Shown here piece after piece: positions 1 to 8,615 of a stretch of DNA of 64,000 nucleotides. The notes under the pieces are model-generated. The model ran no database searches. It saw only the letters and a program-made list of their open reading frames with translations, and was not told the DNA's origin. This DNA comes from Caproicibacter fermentans. GTDB lineage: Bacteria > Bacillota > Clostridia > Oscillospirales > Acutalibacteraceae. A program made the translations under genes and the position numbers. The stretch lies in contig NZ_VWXL01000077.1 of NCBI RefSeq assembly GCF_009746625.1, positions 89,777-153,776 on the forward strand. The letters run 5' to 3'. Every line of letters begins with the position of its first letter. Position 1 is the stretch's first letter.

Positions 1-2
1 TT

Positions 3-407
3 GGCCTTGTCCAGCGAAATGATTATTATACGGGGATCGTGTTCAGCGCATATGTGGAAGAATTCGGCGACGCGGTTTTGCTTGGAGGACGCTACGACAA
101 CCTGCTCGGCCATTTCGGTCAGCCGATGCCCGCAATCGGTTTCGCGGTCAATGTGGATGCGATTGCAAAAACCCTACTTGACCGCGGAAACGTATGTCCG
201 GTGCTTCCAATGGATATTTTGGTTCACGGAGATGCCGGATATGAGGTCAAGGCGCTTGAATACACTTCCGATCTGATCTCAAAGGGGCTGCGATGTGAAA
301 ACAGCGTCTTTGAAACGCAGGACGACGCGATCACCTATGCTCAAACAAGCGGAATCAAACGAATCGATTCTGTAGGCGAAACAATCAAAACGATCAATCT
401 GATATAA
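3..407 (+). CDS. hisZ: ATP phosphoribosyltransferase regulatory subunit HisZ (3' part)
   Basis: The gene enters from the left edge; only the C-terminal 134 codons are present, so no start can be given. HisZ is a catalytically inactive histidyl-tRNA-synthetase paralogue that forms a hetero-octamer with short-form HisG and carries its activity and histidine feedback. Visible here are the class II synthetase-like NDYYTGIVF motif, then GGRYDNLLGHFG and PAIGFAVNVD. The anticodon-binding domain of true HisS is absent, which separates it from a tRNA synthetase. A short-form hisG follows 11 bp downstream, as expected for a HisZ-dependent system. Confidence 0.93.
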   Translation, partial: GLVQRNDYYTGIVFSAYVEEFGDAVLLGGRYDNLLGHFGQPMPAIGFAVNVDAIAKTLLDRGNVCPVLPMDILVHGDAGYEVKALEYTSDLISKGLRCENSVFETQDDAITYAQTSGIKRIDSVGETIKTINLI

Positions 408-418
408 GGCTGGTAAAA

Positions 419-1075
419 ATGAAACCACTCAGAATCGCCCTGACAAAGGGCAGGCTGGAAGAAAGCACGGTAAACCTGTTCGAACAGATCGGTATCGATT
501 GCTCCGCGGTACGAAACAAAGGCCGAAAACTGATTCTTCCGGTTGGGGATGGGCTGGAAGTCGTTCTCGCAAAGGCGGCGGACGTAATCACTTATGTGGA
601 GCATGGTGTCTGCGATTTGGGAGTCGTTGGGAAAGATACCATTATGGAAAAAGGCGGGAGCTTTTACGAGATCCTCGACCTTGGGTTCGGCAAATGCAGA
701 TTTGCCCTGGCCGGTCCTGTCGGGTCGGACTTTTTCAGCGGCTACTCCGCCAGAACCATCGCGTCAAAATATCCGCACGTTGCCCACAGCTATTTTGAAA
801 GCAAGGCAATGGACATTCGGGTGATTAAAATTGAAGGGTCCGTGGAGCTGGCCCCTCTTCTGGGGCTTTCCGACGCGATTGTAGATATTGTTGAAACGGG
901 CACAACCCTGAAAGAAAACGGTTTAGCGGTGATTGAAACCATCAGTGACGTTTCAGCGAGGCTGATTGTCAACGCGGCAAGCATGAAGCTCAGGAAAACG
1001 GAAATAGAAGCTCTGACAGACCGAATGGAGCGGTCTGTAAAACTGTCTAGCGTTAAGGAGGAGAGAGTGTGCTGA
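419..1075 (+). CDS. hisG: ATP phosphoribosyltransferase catalytic subunit, short form
   Basis: First step of histidine synthesis: condenses ATP with PRPP to phosphoribosyl-ATP. At 218 aa it is the short form that lacks the C-terminal ACT-like regulatory domain and needs HisZ, which is encoded immediately upstream. The N-terminus MKPLRIALTKGRL and the PRPP-binding stretch DIVETGTTLKENGL (about residues 160-173) are typical. Its last codons overlap hisD by 7 nt, so translation is probably coupled. Confidence 0.96.
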   Translation: MKPLRIALTKGRLEESTVNLFEQIGIDCSAVRNKGRKLILPVGDGLEVVLAKAADVITYVEHGVCDLGVVGKDTIMEKGGSFYEILDLGFGKCRFALAGPVGSDFFSGYSARTIASKYPHVAHSYFESKAMDIRVIKIEGSVELAPLLGLSDAIVDIVETGTTLKENGLAVIETISDVSARLIVNAASMKLRKTEIEALTDRMERSVKLSSVKEERVC

Positions 1076-2364
1076 AAATTTTCGAGGGAGACGGCGCTGC
1101 AGGCAAAAATTTGATTTTTCAGTTAAAACGGCGAGGCAGTAAATCAAGCCCGGAAATTGAACGGACGGTTGCAAAAATTATCGAGGATGTTCAAGCACAC
1201 GGAGACACGGCGGTTCGGGATTATACTTTGAAATTTGACGGCGCTCTTCCCGAACAGATGGAACTGGACAAGGCGGAAATTCATCGGGCGGTACAATCCT
1301 GCGATCCTGCGTTTCTAACGGCGCTGGATCGAGCATCCCGGAATATCAGGGACTTTCACGAGCGGCAAAAGCAACAAAGCTGGTTTGCGACGCGTCAGGA
1401 CGGCGTGATGATGGGACAGCGTATTCACGCGTTGTCGCGTGTGGGTATTTATGTTCCCGGCGGCACTGCGGCTTATCCATCCTCCGTGCTGATGAACACG
1501 ATTCCGGCTAAAATTGCCGGCGTCGGTGAAATTGTGATGACGACGCCGCCGGGGAAAGGCGGCAGGCCAAACCCGAATATTCTTGCCGCCGCTTCCGTTG
1601 CGGGCGTTGACAGAATTTTTCAGGTCGGCGGAGCGCAGGCGATTGCCGCGCTGGCGTTCGGAACCGAAACCATCCCGATGGTCGACAAAATAGTCGGACC
1701 CGGAAACATATTCGTCGCAACGGCAAAAAAGCAGCTTTACGGTACGGTTGGCATCGATATGGTTGCAGGACCCAGCGAAATCCTGATTCTTGCGGATGAG
1801 ACGGCAAATCCCGCCTTTTTGGCAGCCGACCTGATGTCTCAGGCGGAGCACGACGTTCTTGCCTCCGCCATTCTTCTGACAACCTCGCGTGCTGTCGCGG
1901 AAGAAACGGTGAAAGAAATATCGCGTCAGGTTCAAAGCCTGTCCCGCCGGGAAATGATTGAAAAGTCGCTCGAAAATTACGGGGCTGTGATCGTCTGCGG
2001 GAATCTGAATGACGCCGTTGCTTTTGCAAATGAGCTTGCTCCGGAGCATCTGGAGCTTTGCGTTTCAAAGCCGATGGAATATCTGGGCAGAATTGACAAC
2101 GCCGGCTCGGTCTTTCTTGGTGAATATTCCCCCGAACCGCTCGGCGATTATTTCGCCGGACCAAACCATGTCCTTCCCACAAGTGGAACCGCCCGCTTTT
2201 TCTCGCCGTTGTCTGTCGACAGTTTCGTCAAAAAATCAAGCTTTCTCTATTATACGAAGCAGGCACTGGAGCCGGTGAAAGAAGATATTATGACGCTTGC
2301 TCAGACGGAAGGATTGACCGCGCATGCCAATTCGATCCGAGTGAGGTATTCAAATGGCTTATAA
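1069..2364 (+). CDS. hisD: Histidinol dehydrogenase
   Basis: NAD-dependent, zinc-containing enzyme for the last two oxidations of the pathway (L-histidinol to L-histidine). The 431 aa length is standard. Recognisable blocks are RVGIYVPGGTAAYPSSVLM, FQVGGAQAIAALAFGTET, DMVAGPSEILILAD and, near the C-terminus, GDYFAGPNHVLPTSGTARF, which carries the catalytic and zinc-ligand region. Start is the GTG at 1069, preceded by AAGGAGGAG and overlapping the hisG stop. The 3' end overlaps hisC by 11 nt. Confidence 0.96.
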   Translation: MLKIFEGDGAAGKNLIFQLKRRGSKSSPEIERTVAKIIEDVQAHGDTAVRDYTLKFDGALPEQMELDKAEIHRAVQSCDPAFLTALDRASRNIRDFHERQKQQSWFATRQDGVMMGQRIHALSRVGIYVPGGTAAYPSSVLMNTIPAKIAGVGEIVMTTPPGKGGRPNPNILAAASVAGVDRIFQVGGAQAIAALAFGTETIPMVDKIVGPGNIFVATAKKQLYGTVGIDMVAGPSEILILADETANPAFLAADLMSQAEHDVLASAILLTTSRAVAEETVKEISRQVQSLSRREMIEKSLENYGAVIVCGNLNDAVAFANELAPEHLELCVSKPMEYLGRIDNAGSVFLGEYSPEPLGDYFAGPNHVLPTSGTARFFSPLSVDSFVKKSSFLYYTKQALEPVKEDIMTLAQTEGLTAHANSIRVRYSNGL

Positions 2365-3403
2365 TCTAAACTCAAAAATCAGGGACCTGAAACCATACGA
2401 CCCGATCCTGGGTGATTTTCCGATTCGTCTGGATGCGAATGAATCTTTCCTTCAGCCGACTGATGAAATACTTACTAAAATCAGGGACGCTGCTGCAAGC
2501 GTTGTTTTTAACCGTTATCCGGATCCGTTTGCCAAGGAGCTCTGCCAAAGTTTTGCCGACTTCTATGGCGTGGATGAAGCGTCCGTCACGGCAGGGAACG
2601 GCTCCGACGAGTTGATTTCGGTCATACTGGGTGCTTTTGTCATGAAGGACGAAGCGATTATGACGCTCTCGCCCGATTTTTCCATGTACCGGTTTTATGG
2701 ACATTTAAATGAAGTGAAGTGCTTTGAATACCAAAAGAAAGCTGATTTTTCCATCGATCTTGATGAGCTGATTTCTCTTACCAAGGAGTATGACATAAAA
2801 GCGTTGGTCTTTTCGAATCCCTGCAATCCGACCGGCAGAGGCCTTAAGAGGGAAGAAGTTCGGAAACTGGTCGCTTCCGTCAACGCCCTTGTCGTTTTGG
2901 ATGAAGCATACATGGATTTCTGGGATCAGTCGTTCATTCGGGAAGCGGGAAACTACGATAATTTAATTGTTTTGCGCACCTGTTCCAAGATGATCGGAAT
3001 GGCCGCGCTTCGATTGGGATTCGCGGTAGCCAATCCTTCCATTACAAACGCAATACGAGCGGTAAAGTCCCCTTATAACGTAAACGCGTGCTCCCAAAAA
3101 ATAGGATCCATCGTTTTAAAAGAAAAAAGCTGGCTCGATTCCGGACTTTCCGAAATAAAAGCATCCCGAAAAGAACTTTCTTCCATGTTGAAGTTTCTGG
3201 AACAAATTTACTGCAATCAGATTCATGTATACGACAGCGTCACAAATTTCATACTGGTTCGTGTCTTGGAAAGCAGGCGTGTTTTTGAGGGGCTTAAGAA
3301 AGCGGGTATTGTCGTCCGGCATATGGGGGATTACATCCGGATCACCGCCGGCACCGCGGAAGAAAACATGAAATTAATCCGATGCTTGAAAACAATTTTA
3401 TAA
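2354..3403 (+). CDS. hisC: Histidinol-phosphate aminotransferase
   Basis: PLP-dependent fold type I aminotransferase that converts imidazole acetol phosphate plus glutamate to histidinol phosphate. 349 aa. It shows the RLDANES N-terminal block, GNGSDELI, the NPCNPTGR substrate/PLP motif (about residues 155-162), VVLDEAYMDF with the PLP-pyridine Asp, and the Schiff-base lysine in RTCSKMIGMAALRLG. The start lies inside the end of hisD. The operon position supports HisC over a related aromatic aminotransferase. Confidence 0.93.
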   Translation: MAYNLNSKIRDLKPYDPILGDFPIRLDANESFLQPTDEILTKIRDAAASVVFNRYPDPFAKELCQSFADFYGVDEASVTAGNGSDELISVILGAFVMKDEAIMTLSPDFSMYRFYGHLNEVKCFEYQKKADFSIDLDELISLTKEYDIKALVFSNPCNPTGRGLKREEVRKLVASVNALVVLDEAYMDFWDQSFIREAGNYDNLIVLRTCSKMIGMAALRLGFAVANPSITNAIRAVKSPYNVNACSQKIGSIVLKEKSWLDSGLSEIKASRKELSSMLKFLEQIYCNQIHVYDSVTNFILVRVLESRRVFEGLKKAGIVVRHMGDYIRITAGTAEENMKLIRCLKTIL

Positions 3404-3422
3404 AGCGGGGAGGGTGCGCGGC

Positions 3423-3998
3423 ATGAGATTTTCCGAACAGAATCGCGTAACAAAGGAAACAAACTGCTCCGTTCGGTTAGATCTGGACGGAGGGAAAACA
3501 GAAATTTCAACGGGTGTCGGATTTTTCGACCATATGCTGAATTCATTCGCCGTTCACGGTGGATTTGGGTTAAAGATTAAAACTTCCGGTGATTTGAACG
3601 TCGACGGTCATCATACGGTGGAAGACACCGGCATCGTTTTGGGGAAAGCGTTTGCCGAGGCCCTTGGCGACCGTTCCGGAATTGCGCGATTTGGGAGTTT
3701 TTATGTGCCGATGGACGAAGCCCTTGCATTCGCGGCTGTCGATATCAGCGGGCGACCGTTTGTCGTATTTCACGCGGAGTTCTGTCAGGAACGGATCGGT
3801 GATTACGATTCCTGCCTGACCGAGGAATTTTTCAGAGCCTTTGCCGTTCATGCGGGAATCACCCTTCATGGTTCGGTAAAATACGGAAATAACGCGCATC
3901 ATCAGACGGAAGCATTGTATAAGGCGGTGGGACACGCCATGCGGATTGCCGTTGCCCCGGCGGGGAACGGCCCTTTGTCCACTAAGGGACTCTTATAG
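3423..3998 (+). CDS. hisB: Imidazoleglycerol-phosphate dehydratase
   Basis: Mn-dependent dehydration of imidazole glycerol phosphate to imidazole acetol phosphate; monofunctional form without the phosphatase domain. The histidine-rich metal motifs are present: FDHMLNSFAVHGGF, DGHHTVEDTG and NAHHQTEALYKAVGHAMR. I chose the ATG at 3423 (191 aa) over an in-frame GTG at 3414, because the GGGGAGGG ribosome site at 3407-3413 abuts the GTG and is correctly spaced only for the ATG. hisH, usually next, is missing. Confidence 0.94.
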   Translation: MRFSEQNRVTKETNCSVRLDLDGGKTEISTGVGFFDHMLNSFAVHGGFGLKIKTSGDLNVDGHHTVEDTGIVLGKAFAEALGDRSGIARFGSFYVPMDEALAFAAVDISGRPFVVFHAEFCQERIGDYDSCLTEEFFRAFAVHAGITLHGSVKYGNNAHHQTEALYKAVGHAMRIAVAPAGNGPLSTKGLL

Positions 3999-4019
3999 GG
4001 AAGAATCGGAGGAACTGCT

Positions 4020-4760
4020 GTGATACTTTTGCCGGCAATAGACTTGATTGACGGAGAATGCGTCCGCCTGATCCAGGGCGATTACAACACCGCGCGACGC
4101 GTGGCGGAGGACGCGGTTGAAACCGCGCGCTCGTTTCGCGAGGCCGGGGCTCAATGGCTCCACGTAGTGGATTTAAACGGAGCCAAAGCAGCCAAACCCG
4201 TGAACGCCAAATTAATGATGCGGATTTTGAAAGAAACCGGGCTTTGGCTTGAAGTGGGCGGCGGAATCCGTGACATGGAAACGATCCGGGCCTACCTTGA
4301 GAACGGCATTTCCCGGGTGATTCTCGGCACGGCAGCGGTCAGTCATCCGGAGCTCGTTGTTTCCGCGGTAAAACGGTATGGGGAACGGATTGCGGTAGGG
4401 ATTGACGCGCGAGACGGCATGGTCGCTCAAAATGGCTGGACGGAAACCTCCTCGATCGACCCTCTCAATCTCGCTCGTCGGATGGAGCGGGTTGGTGTAA
4501 AGTATTTGATCTTTACAGACATATCCCGTGACGGAACCCTTTCCGGGCCAAATCTTTCCATGCTAAAACAGCTTCAAAACGGCGTTTCCTGCCGTATTAT
4601 CGCAAGCGGCGGCATCAGCAGCCTGAAAGACATCTCCGACCTCGCAGGTTTGAACCTGTATGGCGCAATCTGCGGAAAATCGATTTATGCAGGAACACTT
4701 GATTTGAAAGACGCCGTCACGCTCTGCGGGCAAATGGAAAGGGAGGGCTCGACTGTATGA
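4020..4760 (+). CDS. hisA: ProFAR isomerase HisA
   Basis: (beta/alpha)8-barrel enzyme that isomerises ProFAR to PRFAR. The N-terminal [15 protein letters not shown] with the catalytic Asp and the later [14 protein letters not shown] with the second Asp identify HisA. HisF would start with a different PCLDV-type motif. The GTG start at 4020 has GGAGG at 4008-4012. The stop overlaps the hisI start as ATGA. The hisF gene that usually sits between hisA and hisI is absent. Confidence 0.94.
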   Translation: MILLPAIDLIDGECVRLIQGDYNTARRVAEDAVETARSFREAGAQWLHVVDLNGAKAAKPVNAKLMMRILKETGLWLEVGGGIRDMETIRAYLENGISRVILGTAAVSHPELVVSAVKRYGERIAVGIDARDGMVAQNGWTETSSIDPLNLARRMERVGVKYLIFTDISRDGTLSGPNLSMLKQLQNGVSCRIIASGGISSLKDISDLAGLNLYGAICGKSIYAGTLDLKDAVTLCGQMEREGSTV

Positions 4761-5116
4761 ATCTGTACCGAGCGGAAATCCGGGAGGATACGATCGAACC
4801 CTTCTTTCAGAAAGCGGATCTGCTCCCCGCTGTCGTACAGGAAGAGGGAACAGGCGATGTTTTGATGCTGGCCTATATGAACCGTGAATCCATGCGCAAA
4901 ACATTGGAAACGGGCTATACATGGTTTTACAGCCGTTCCCGCAGGGAACTCTGGAACAAAGGAGCCACTTCCGGCCATGTGCAGAAAGTGACACGCATTC
5001 TTGGGGACTGCGACAACGATACCCTGCTGGTTGTTGTCCGCCAGACCGGCGCGGCTTGTCATACCGGTTCACACAGCTGTTTTTTCAATGAAATCTGGAG
5101 GAATACCGATGAGTAA
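4757..5116 (+). CDS. hisI: Phosphoribosyl-AMP cyclohydrolase (single-domain HisI)
   Basis: Opens the purine ring of phosphoribosyl-AMP. 119 aa, a single domain rather than a HisIE fusion. Seen are [19 protein letters not shown] and the zinc-binding cysteine cluster around DCDNDTLL through [12 protein letters not shown]. Start ATG 4757 overlaps the hisA stop, and its stop overlaps the start of hisE by 8 nt. Confidence 0.94.
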   Translation: MNLYRAEIREDTIEPFFQKADLLPAVVQEEGTGDVLMLAYMNRESMRKTLETGYTWFYSRSRRELWNKGATSGHVQKVTRILGDCDNDTLLVVVRQTGAACHTGSHSCFFNEIWRNTDE

Positions 5117-5435
5117 CGCTTTGCAGAATTTATATGATACCGTGATCAGCCGAAAGGACGAACACCAGGAGGGATCTTACACCTGCTACTTATTTGAGCA
5201 GGGACTTGATAAGATCCTGAAAAAATGCGGGGAAGAGTGCAGCGAAGTCATCATCGCTGCAAAAAACGGCAAAAAAAGCGATACGGTAGCTGAAATATCC
5301 GACCTGCTTTATCATTTAACCGTTTTAATGGCTCAGGAAGGAATTTCTCTGGACGATGTGGAAGCGGAATTAGAGAAGCGGAGCGAAAAAACCGGGAATT
5401 TGAAAAAATTCCATCAGGTTAATAAAAACACATAA
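5109..5435 (+). CDS. hisE: Phosphoribosyl-ATP pyrophosphatase
   Basis: MazG-like all-alpha NTP pyrophosphohydrolase that converts PR-ATP to PR-AMP, the second step of histidine synthesis. 108 aa. It carries [16 protein letters not shown], the Mg-binding E-rich helix, followed by [13 protein letters not shown]. The start is ATG 5109, with the GGAGG of the hisI tail just upstream; longer reading of this frame would overlap hisI without reason. Last gene of the operon, followed by a terminator. Confidence 0.93.
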   Translation: MSNALQNLYDTVISRKDEHQEGSYTCYLFEQGLDKILKKCGEECSEVIIAAKNGKKSDTVAEISDLLYHLTVLMAQEGISLDDVEAELEKRSEKTGNLKKFHQVNKNT

Positions 5436-5443
5436 GCGACAAA

Positions 5444-5480
5444 GACGCCGATGCAAACTGCACCGGCGCTGTTTTATTTG
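5444..5480. terminator. Rho-independent terminator after hisE
   Basis: Stem CGCCGATGCA (5446-5455) pairs with TGCACCGGCG (5459-5468) with one mismatch and a 3-nt loop. GTTTTATTT follows. It ends the histidine operon and overlaps the last codons of the convergent methyltransferase gene. Confidence 0.75.
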
Positions 5481-6115
5481 GCTGATTCGCGGCAAAGCGT
5501 CAACACCCCCGCACAGAAGGAAACCGGCTGAAACGCGCATGCAAGATGCAATCCGCTCATTTGCCGTGTGAATTCCTCTGCCGTAAAATAATGTTCGTCC
5601 TCGTCCCAAATATCGGCGAATTTTCTGTGGCAGGTTTCATATTTCTCAGCGGTCCGGAAAGACACGTCCCCGATAATAATCTGCCCTTTCTCAGTCAGAT
5701 GGTCCGCAAGACCGGTAAAAAATCTGGCTCTGCGGTTCACCGGAACGTGATGGAATGAATAGGTCCCAAGGATAAAGTCGTATTTCCTTTGATCAAGCTC
5801 CTGCGGAAGCCCTTCCGTAAAGTCGCCCTGTGCCAGTACCGCCTTCGGCATTTTTTTCCTTGCCAGGCAAAGCATGTCTTTTGAAAAATCCATACCGAAA
5901 ATCTCATAACCATCCGAATAAAGGCGAGAGGTAAGGGAAGCCGTTCCAAGCCCAAGATCCAACACGGCCGACCCGCCGCCTGACTGTATTCGATGATAAA
6001 TCTCCGTTAAAACATTTTGATAGCCAGCGAAAGGGTAAGCATTTTCTTTCTCGTTCCGTGAAACTGTTTTGTCATAATCCGGCGCCCAACGGTCGAAACC
6101 TTCCTGCGTAAGCAT
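5474..6115 (-). CDS. Class I SAM-dependent methyltransferase, substrate unknown
   Basis: 213 aa. The SAM-binding motif I is VLDLGLGTASLTSRL (about residues 51-65), followed by the acidic FGMDFSKDML after strand beta2 and the AQGDFTEGLP and FILGTYSFHHVP motifs of small-molecule or quinone-type methyltransferases. It resembles the YrrT/UbiE-like group, but the substrate cannot be read from sequence. An upstream TTG at 6136 is in frame, but AAGGAG (6127-6132) lies between it and ATG 6115, so I start at 6115. It converges on the histidine operon and is unlikely to belong to it. Confidence 0.85.
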   Translation of the reverse strand: MLTQEGFDRWAPDYDKTVSRNEKENAYPFAGYQNVLTEIYHRIQSGGGSAVLDLGLGTASLTSRLYSDGYEIFGMDFSKDMLCLARKKMPKAVLAQGDFTEGLPQELDQRKYDFILGTYSFHHVPVNRRARFFTGLADHLTEKGQIIIGDVSFRTAEKYETCHRKFADIWDEDEHYFTAEEFTRQMSGLHLACAFQPVSFCAGVLTLCRESAK

Positions 6116-6158
6116 CAAATTTTCGCTCCTTTTCAATCATTTGTGAAAGCTCATCCCG

Positions 6159-7118
6159 TCAGGAAAAACGGTAAAATTCCTTTAAAAACCAGATGTTCTT
6201 TGCCTCAATCTCCCTGCCGTTCAAGTATTCCAGAATCCCCGAATCAGACTCAAACCGAAATTTCAGCTTATAGGAATAAAGGGCCTGATAAGGAAATCCC
6301 GACGCTTTGTTGCGGGCGTTGGTTCCGTATTTCCCGTCTCCGGCCAGCGGATGACCGATGGAAGCAAGATGAGCTCTGATCTGGTGCGTGCGTCCGGTCA
6401 GCAATTCCACCTCCAGCAGGCTGAATTCTTTCCGCTCCGATAAAACCCGATACCGGGTTCTGATCGTTCTGGTATCCGCTGTCGGTCTTTCTGAAATATA
6501 AACACGGTTTTGCGTTTCGTTTTTTTGCAGGTATCCTTCCAGCGTGGCTTCTTTTTTTTGCGGAACGCCGCATACAACGCAAAGATAAAGCTTCTGCAGT
6601 TCGCGCTGTTTCACTTTTTCATTCATGATGCGAAGAGTTTCCGCGTTTTTTGCCGCCATTACGAGTCCGCCCGTGTTTCGGTCAATTCGGTTGATTAGTG
6701 CGGGAGCAAATGAATTTTCCTCATCGGGTCTGTATTCTCCCTTGTCAAAAAGATAATGCTGAACCCGCGCGATCAAAGAATCAAAATGATAACTCTCATC
6801 AGGATGGACAATCAGGCCGGGCTGTTTGTCCAAAACAAGCAGATTATCGTCTTCATATGCAACATTCAACCGGGCCGGTGCCTTCAAAAAATCATATTGT
6901 TTCGGCTGTGTCTGGAAAAATTCATCCTTTAAATACATCGAAAGCACATCGTTTTCCGCTAACCGATCGGATATGCCGCACCGTTTGCCGTTCAGTTTAA
7001 TATCTTTTTTGCGAATGCTCTTGTACAACATGGACTGAGGAAGATTTGGGAACGATTTGGTAAGGAATTTGTCCAGCCTTTGCCCGGCGTCATTCGCACC
7101 GATTACAACTGTTTTCAT
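6159..7118 (-). CDS. RluA-family RNA pseudouridine synthase
   Basis: 319 aa. An N-terminal S4-like RNA-binding domain (about residues 10-75, with DAGQRLDKFL) is followed by the RluA catalytic domain. The active-site Asp lies in ALINRIDRNTGGLVMAAKN, and the motifs VVCGVPQKKEATLEGYL and LLTGRTHQIRAHLASIGHPL are typical. It isomerises uridines in rRNA or tRNA; whether it acts like RluC, RluD or another paralogue cannot be decided. SD AGGAGA lies just upstream of the start, and a likely extended -10 promoter is at 7159-7167. Confidence 0.9.
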   Translation of the reverse strand: MKTVVIGANDAGQRLDKFLTKSFPNLPQSMLYKSIRKKDIKLNGKRCGISDRLAENDVLSMYLKDEFFQTQPKQYDFLKAPARLNVAYEDDNLLVLDKQPGLIVHPDESYHFDSLIARVQHYLFDKGEYRPDEENSFAPALINRIDRNTGGLVMAAKNAETLRIMNEKVKQRELQKLYLCVVCGVPQKKEATLEGYLQKNETQNRVYISERPTADTRTIRTRYRVLSERKEFSLLEVELLTGRTHQIRAHLASIGHPLAGDGKYGTNARNKASGFPYQALYSYKLKFRFESDSGILEYLNGREIEAKNIWFLKEFYRFS

Positions 7119-7158
7119 AATTTATATAATCTCCTGAATAAAAATGGATATATAATTG

Positions 7159-7167
7159 ATTATATCA
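7159..7167 (-). promoter_or_regulatory. Extended -10 promoter for the RluA-type gene
   Basis: On the minus strand the sequence reads TGATATAAT, a TGn-TATAAT extended -10, about 40 bp upstream of the start codon. No clear -35 is seen, as is usual for extended -10 promoters. Confidence 0.5.
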
Positions 7168-7198
7168 TGATTTGAATGGAACGAAAGCCCGAAAAGGC

Positions 7199-7227
7199 TT
7201 TTCAAATAATATATTTTAGTATATAAT
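7199..7227 (+). promoter_or_regulatory. Promoter of pyrE
   Basis: TTTTCA (7199-7204), a 17-bp spacer, then TATAAT (7222-7227), in an AT-rich gap upstream of pyrE. The -10 is perfect and the -35 matches four of six consensus positions. Confidence 0.55.
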
Positions 7228-7263
7228 AGAAAAAATAGAAGAAAAAACAAAGGGGATTCATGC

Positions 7264-7842
7264 ATGACTCAGGAACGCGCTCTGGAAATATTCAACGAAG
7301 CGGGCGTTTTGCTGGAAGGACATTTTAAGCTGACCTCCGGCCGGCACAGCAACCGCTACCTTCAGTGTGCCAAAATTTTTCAAAACACCAGATACAGTGA
7401 AGAGCTTTGCGCTGCTCTTGCCGAAAAATATAAGAGCGAAGGTGTTGAAATTGTAATCGGGCCGGCAATGGGCGCTGTGCAGATGGCTTATGAAGTCAGC
7501 AGGGCGCTGGGATGTGAAAACTTCTTTACCGAACGCGGGGACGACGGCAAAATGACTCTGCGCCGCGGCTTCGCAGTGACCCCTGGGCAAAGAATACTTG
7601 TTGTAGAAGATGTTGTAACGACCGGAGGCTCTGTGCGCGAAGTAATAGAGCTTATTCGGAAAAGCGGAGGCATCGTTGCCGGGGTCGGTTCTATTGTGGA
7701 CCGCACGGGGGGAGGAATCGATTTCGGCGTTCCGTATCAGGCGGTTGTTTCGCTAAAAGTAGAGTCATGGGAACCTCAGGACTGCCCTCTTTGTAAAGCG
7801 GGAGCCCCCGCTCCGATCAAACCGGGCAGCAGAAAGAGCTGA
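7264..7842 (+). CDS. pyrE: Orotate phosphoribosyltransferase
   Basis: Transfers the phosphoribosyl group of PRPP to orotate, giving OMP in pyrimidine synthesis. 192 aa, homodimeric cytosolic enzyme. The PRPP-binding loop is ILVVEDVVTTGGSVREVIEL (about residues 110-129), and FKLTSGRHSNRY near the N-terminus binds orotate. The C-terminal CPLCKAG is seen in many clostridial versions. It stands apart from carAB, which lie 28 kb downstream, so the pyrimidine genes are split here. Confidence 0.95.
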   Translation: MTQERALEIFNEAGVLLEGHFKLTSGRHSNRYLQCAKIFQNTRYSEELCAALAEKYKSEGVEIVIGPAMGAVQMAYEVSRALGCENFFTERGDDGKMTLRRGFAVTPGQRILVVEDVVTTGGSVREVIELIRKSGGIVAGVGSIVDRTGGGIDFGVPYQAVVSLKVESWEPQDCPLCKAGAPAPIKPGSRKS

Positions 7843-7868
7843 TTCTTAATAAAAGGGAGCGGCTGCTT

Positions 7869-8612
7869 TTGGAGAAAAACACCACTGCACAAAATCGGAA
7901 GCAGCCTGAAACGGAATCTCTGCACGTAGGGCACAGGGAACGGGTAAAAAATCAATTTTTAGCCGGCGGGCTGGATTCTTTTCAGGCACATTCAGTTTTG
8001 GAACTTCTCCTTTTTTATGCAATTCCGCTTAAGGATACAAATCCGATTGCCCACCAGCTTCTGCAGAAATTCGGTTCTCTGTCCGGGACTTTCGACGCCC
8101 CGTTTGAAGAACTCCTGAAAGTTAACGGGATCGGAATGTCGGCGGCAACATTGATTAAATTGATTCCTCAGCTTTGCCGAAGGTATCAAGAGGACCTCGA
8201 CCGCGATAAAACTTATATTTACAGCTACGACGAAGCCGGCAAGCGCCTGGTGAACAAATTTATCGGCCGCCAGAACGAAGTCGTGGTTTTGATGCTTCTG
8301 GACAGCAAGACCCGTGTTCTGTACTGCGATGTTGTGGATGAGGGAGCCGTGAATTCCGCCAGTATTTACATTAAAAAGATTGTCCGGCTCTCCGTGCAGT
8401 ATGACGCCGTTTACGCTATTTTATCCCATAATCACCCTAGCGGAAATTGTCTGCCGTCCAAGCAGGATCTGAGCACAACGCGGTGGATCTATGAGGCGCT
8501 GGACACGGTGGAGGTCAGGCTGATCGACCACATCATCGTCAGCGGCAACGATTATCTTTCGATTGCAAAAAGCGAACTGATGCCGGATTTGTTTAACCCT
8601 GAACTGGAGTAA
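7869..8612 (+). CDS. radC: RadC-family JAB-domain protein
   Basis: 247 aa. The N-terminal helix-hairpin-helix region (ELLKVNGIGMSAATLIKLIP) is followed by a JAB/MPN metalloprotease-like domain with the zinc motif SHNHPSGNCLPSKQD. Start is TTG 7869 with AAAGGGAG about 9 nt upstream. RadC proteins have long been labelled DNA repair proteins, but their biochemical role is unsettled. Here the gene abuts uvrB by 3 nt, so it is probably cotranscribed with the excision repair genes. Confidence 0.92.
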   Translation: MEKNTTAQNRKQPETESLHVGHRERVKNQFLAGGLDSFQAHSVLELLLFYAIPLKDTNPIAHQLLQKFGSLSGTFDAPFEELLKVNGIGMSAATLIKLIPQLCRRYQEDLDRDKTYIYSYDEAGKRLVNKFIGRQNEVVVLMLLDSKTRVLYCDVVDEGAVNSASIYIKKIVRLSVQYDAVYAILSHNHPSGNCLPSKQDLSTTRWIYEALDTVEVRLIDHIIVSGNDYLSIAKSELMPDLFNPELE

Positions 8613-8615
8613 AAA

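Noticed and set aside
4020..4760. Possibility that this gene is hisF rather than hisA
   Set aside because: The N-terminal [15 protein letters not shown] and the later FTDISRDGT are HisA features. HisF starts with a PCLDV-type motif that is not found in the window.
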